A stretch of DNA of 64,000 nucleotides. It comes from Chaetoderma sp. LZ-2023a (taxonomy: Eukaryota > Mollusca > Caudofoveata > Chaetodermatida > Chaetodermatidae). Numbering within the stretch: position 1 is the first letter of the stretch; each line of letters opens with the position of its first letter. The stretch spans positions 184,461,881-184,525,880 of the forward strand of contig CM067369.1 of the NCBI GenBank assembly GCA_034401795.1, in the 5' to 3' direction. This document shows positions 62,017-64,000 of this stretch, one piece after another. Below the pieces are notes generated by a model. It made no database searches. It saw nothing but the letters and a program-made list of their open reading frames with translations, and was not told where the DNA came from. A program made the translations under genes and the position numbers.

Positions 62017-62738
62017 TTAACGGACCTTTTCACTGTAGCTATGCCCCGCCCATCTCTAGCTAAACTCCACCCACACCTCGCTCGTGTTGGAATGGATCGA
62101 TCTCTGAACACCCTGACTATCAATTTTCAAAAAACTATAAAGCTATTGAATATTTGCTGCCTATGGTAGCAATAGCGTGCAGTCAAATTAGTTTCAAAAT
62201 ATTCAACATCCTGTTTATTAAATAGTAGAGACATAAAATTTGTGCAACGTGTCGGACTATTAAAGGGGCATATTCACACCAAAATGCTTGAAAATTAAAT
62301 TCTTGCAACTCTATACGTTTAGAGGCTTAAATTGTGTACCTCAATGTAATGAAACGAAATAAATCTTAACACATGATGATTTTATTCCATATAAATAAAT
62401 TGCGTAGGTTTACTTGTGAATTTGAATTAAGGGCTCGTGCCTCTAATTCAATTTGACATTTTAAAAAATTATATTAATTTATACGTAATGAAATCATCAT
62501 ATGCTAAAATTTATTTCCTTTCATTACATCATGGCACGCAATTTAAGCCTCTAAAAGTATAAAATTTTAACAACTTTATTTTGAACCAGTCTGATGTGAA
62601 TATGCGCCTTTAAGAGTTAAAGACGGGCCATATAGAATCATTTATGACGTATTGATTATGACGTCATCATACACGCCGCTTAGCTGATTATGACGTCATT
62701 TGACATCAGGTTGATTAGTGGATAGTCTGGAAAGGTGA
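62017..62738 (-). repeat. MITE family A copy split by a TTAA foldback MITE
   Basis: GGACCTTTTCACTGTAGC to GATAGTCTGGAAAGGTG. The palindrome is shortened, and CRE-type boxes are at the right. Family A sequence stops at CGGACTATTAA and resumes at TTAAGAGTTAAAGACGG around the 62264-62609 insertion. Confidence 0.88.
62264..62609. repeat. TTAA-flanked foldback MITE, nested
   Basis: Second copy of the family at 11489-11821. Ends AGGGGCATATTCACACC and GTGAATATGCGCCT, with TTAA at both borders (62260-62263 and 62610-62613), centre GGGCTCGTGCCTC. It is younger than the family A copy it interrupts. Confidence 0.9.
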
Positions 62739-62801
62739 ATTAGCCTGTTATCGCCAGGCATTGTATCACGTGGTAATTGGCATAGCACGAGTGGGAGAGG
62801 G

Positions 62802-63030
62802 ATCCATTTCTATATTTGCCCGCCCATTTATAGCTAAGCCCCGCCCACTCTGTACGGAATCAATTTAAAACAATTTAAGCCAAGAAGTCCACGAATCTCA
62901 ATTTCAACATAACTATTCAGATTTGCGGTTGAATATTTAGGGCAGTAACATCTCCCAGACAAATTGGTTTCAAAAATATTCAGCAAAATGCTGATTAAAT
63001 TGTAGCTTTACTAAAGCCATACAATTGATG
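62802..63030 (+). repeat. MITE family B copy, interrupted by family A
   Basis: ATCCATTTCTATATTTGCCC to CCATACAATTGATG. A family A copy follows at once, and B-like GTCGTCAGATACTTGAGTGA resumes near 63468. Confidence 0.68.
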
Positions 63031-63392
63031 AGTCCAGTCTCTTAGTCAATCATATCGCATCATAATCAACTACATCACGTAAAGGCTGATGTCATAATCA
63101 ATCACGTCATGATTGACGCGATTTAGTCCGTCTTAAGCGCTTAATGGTCCGTCAAGTTGCACGAATTGTATGGCTTTACTATTTAATAAACATTATATTG
63201 AATATTTGGAAACTAATTTGACTAGGCCCAGCACCCAGTTAAATTAGTTTCAAAATTTTCAACAGCCTATGTGCACAGTTTTCTGGAAATTGAGATTTTC
63301 GGGTGCAGTGATCGATCAATCGCAACACGGATAAAGCGTGGGTGGAGCATAGGTAGACATGGGCGGGGCATAGCCAAAACTGGATTCCTCCA
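63031..63392 (+). repeat. MITE family A copy nested in family B
   Basis: AGTCCAGTCTCTTAGTCAAT to CCAAAACTGGATTCC, with a shortened palindrome and the GTGGGTGGAGCATAGGTAG segment. Confidence 0.8.
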
Positions 63393-63688
63393 TTTTTATA
63401 GGCGTTTCCTCTTTTGTGATGGAGCTACGCCATTTAATTGCGATAGCAAGTAGCGTGCTATAATTGTGTCGTCAGATACTTGAGTGACAGATCGGATGAC
63501 TCCATTAACAGTCACGTATAAATAGTTTCGTAAACATGGAAGAATACGACTGGTAATCAGCCGACGGGGTTAAAATCCCGCTGGACTGTTGGACGATTAG
63601 ATGGAGGACGGACAATCGGTGGAAACATAGGTAATCTCCTTCATTCCTAGTTGACTCTCTCCATCCAGGTTGGTTGAAAATAATTTTT
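63393..63688. other. No gene; family B remnant
   Basis: Holds the apparent right end of the interrupted family B copy (to about 63505) and unique sequence after it. Confidence 0.5.
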
Positions 63689-63898
63689 TAATGAACCTTT
63701 CCATTTTTAGCTCTGCCCCGCCGTCTCTAGCTAAGCTCCGCCTGTACCTCGATCGTGTTAGGATCGATCGCATACAATTTGTACAACGTGTCGGACTATT
63801 AAGAATCATTTATGACGTAATCATTATGACGTCATCCTACACGCCGCTTGGCTGATTATGACATCATATGACGTCATTACTCTGGAAAGGTCCATTAT
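63689..63898 (-). repeat. MITE family A copy lacking its palindrome
   Basis: TAATGAACCTTTCCATTTTT to ACTCTGGAAAGGTCCATTA. Sequence jumps from GATCGATCG directly to CATACAATTTGTACAACG, so the whole central foldback is deleted cleanly. It shows the outer ends and the extended terminal repeat well. Confidence 0.88.
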
Positions 63899-64000
63899 GG
63901 CGTTTACTTTTAGTGTACCTCGAAAAATAAATCTTAAGTTGCGTTTACCTGGCACGCGGATTGCGGAAACCGGGTTGCGGAAACGGAACGTGGAATATAC

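Overview
This is eukaryotic, intron-rich, repeat-dense DNA from an invertebrate animal. A lophotrochozoan such as a mollusc is my best guess. That rests on a RIM/Fife-type synaptic gene split by long introns, an I/Nimb-like LINE with an RNase H domain, a Tc1 transposon, very long microsatellites and dozens of short foldback elements. No bacterial-style operon, rRNA, tRNA or CRISPR array was recognised. The species cannot be fixed from sequence alone.

One host gene is clear, on the minus strand between about 24.2 and 2.4 kb. Four exons join in phase: 22439-22234 (Rab-binding helix), 12160-11944 and 5584-5408 (two halves of a RIM-type zinc finger) and 3357-2430 (long Ser/Pro/Arg-rich linker leading to a Piccolo-like pre-PDZ sequence). 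Two candidate N-terminal exons lie at 23996-23901 and 24211-24005. The gene continues past the left edge, where the PDZ and C2 domains are expected. Its introns carry most of the repeats in the left third.

The mobile-element content is layered. (1) A 4.0-kb element (6529-10549) has about 100-bp terminal inverted repeats around a broken plus-strand copy of a widespread, poorly described metazoan protein family. (2) A second, diverged element (47765-53985) has about 300-bp inverted ends around a broken minus-strand relative. It is itself invaded by an intact Tc1-like transposon (51223-52879; 341-residue transposase) sitting inside a (TA)n tract. (3) A 5'-truncated LINE (about 28.06-31.88 kb) has an apurinic endonuclease, reverse transcriptase and RNase H, with frameshifts and a stop codon in the catalytic YADD motif. 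(4) At least 20 copies or pieces of an approximately 350-400-bp MITE (here family A, plus a related family B) contain a central palindrome and several TGACGTCA boxes. (5) There are other foldback families, including TTAA-flanked ones.

From 43.95 to 47.55 kb lies a 69-bp satellite of 51 units in perfect register. It appears to derive from a MITE whose single-copy relative sits 1.5 kb away at 42.25-42.48 kb. From 56.6 to 59.8 kb lie further tandem structures: an inverted pair of approximately 40-bp arrays, a decayed 15-bp array and a clean 5-bp array. The rest (about 32-43 kb and 60-64 kb) is intergenic or intronic DNA with MITEs and microsatellites and no gene I can support.

The best candidates for something undescribed are the two TIR-bounded elements carrying related non-canonical proteins, and the MITE-born 69-bp satellite.
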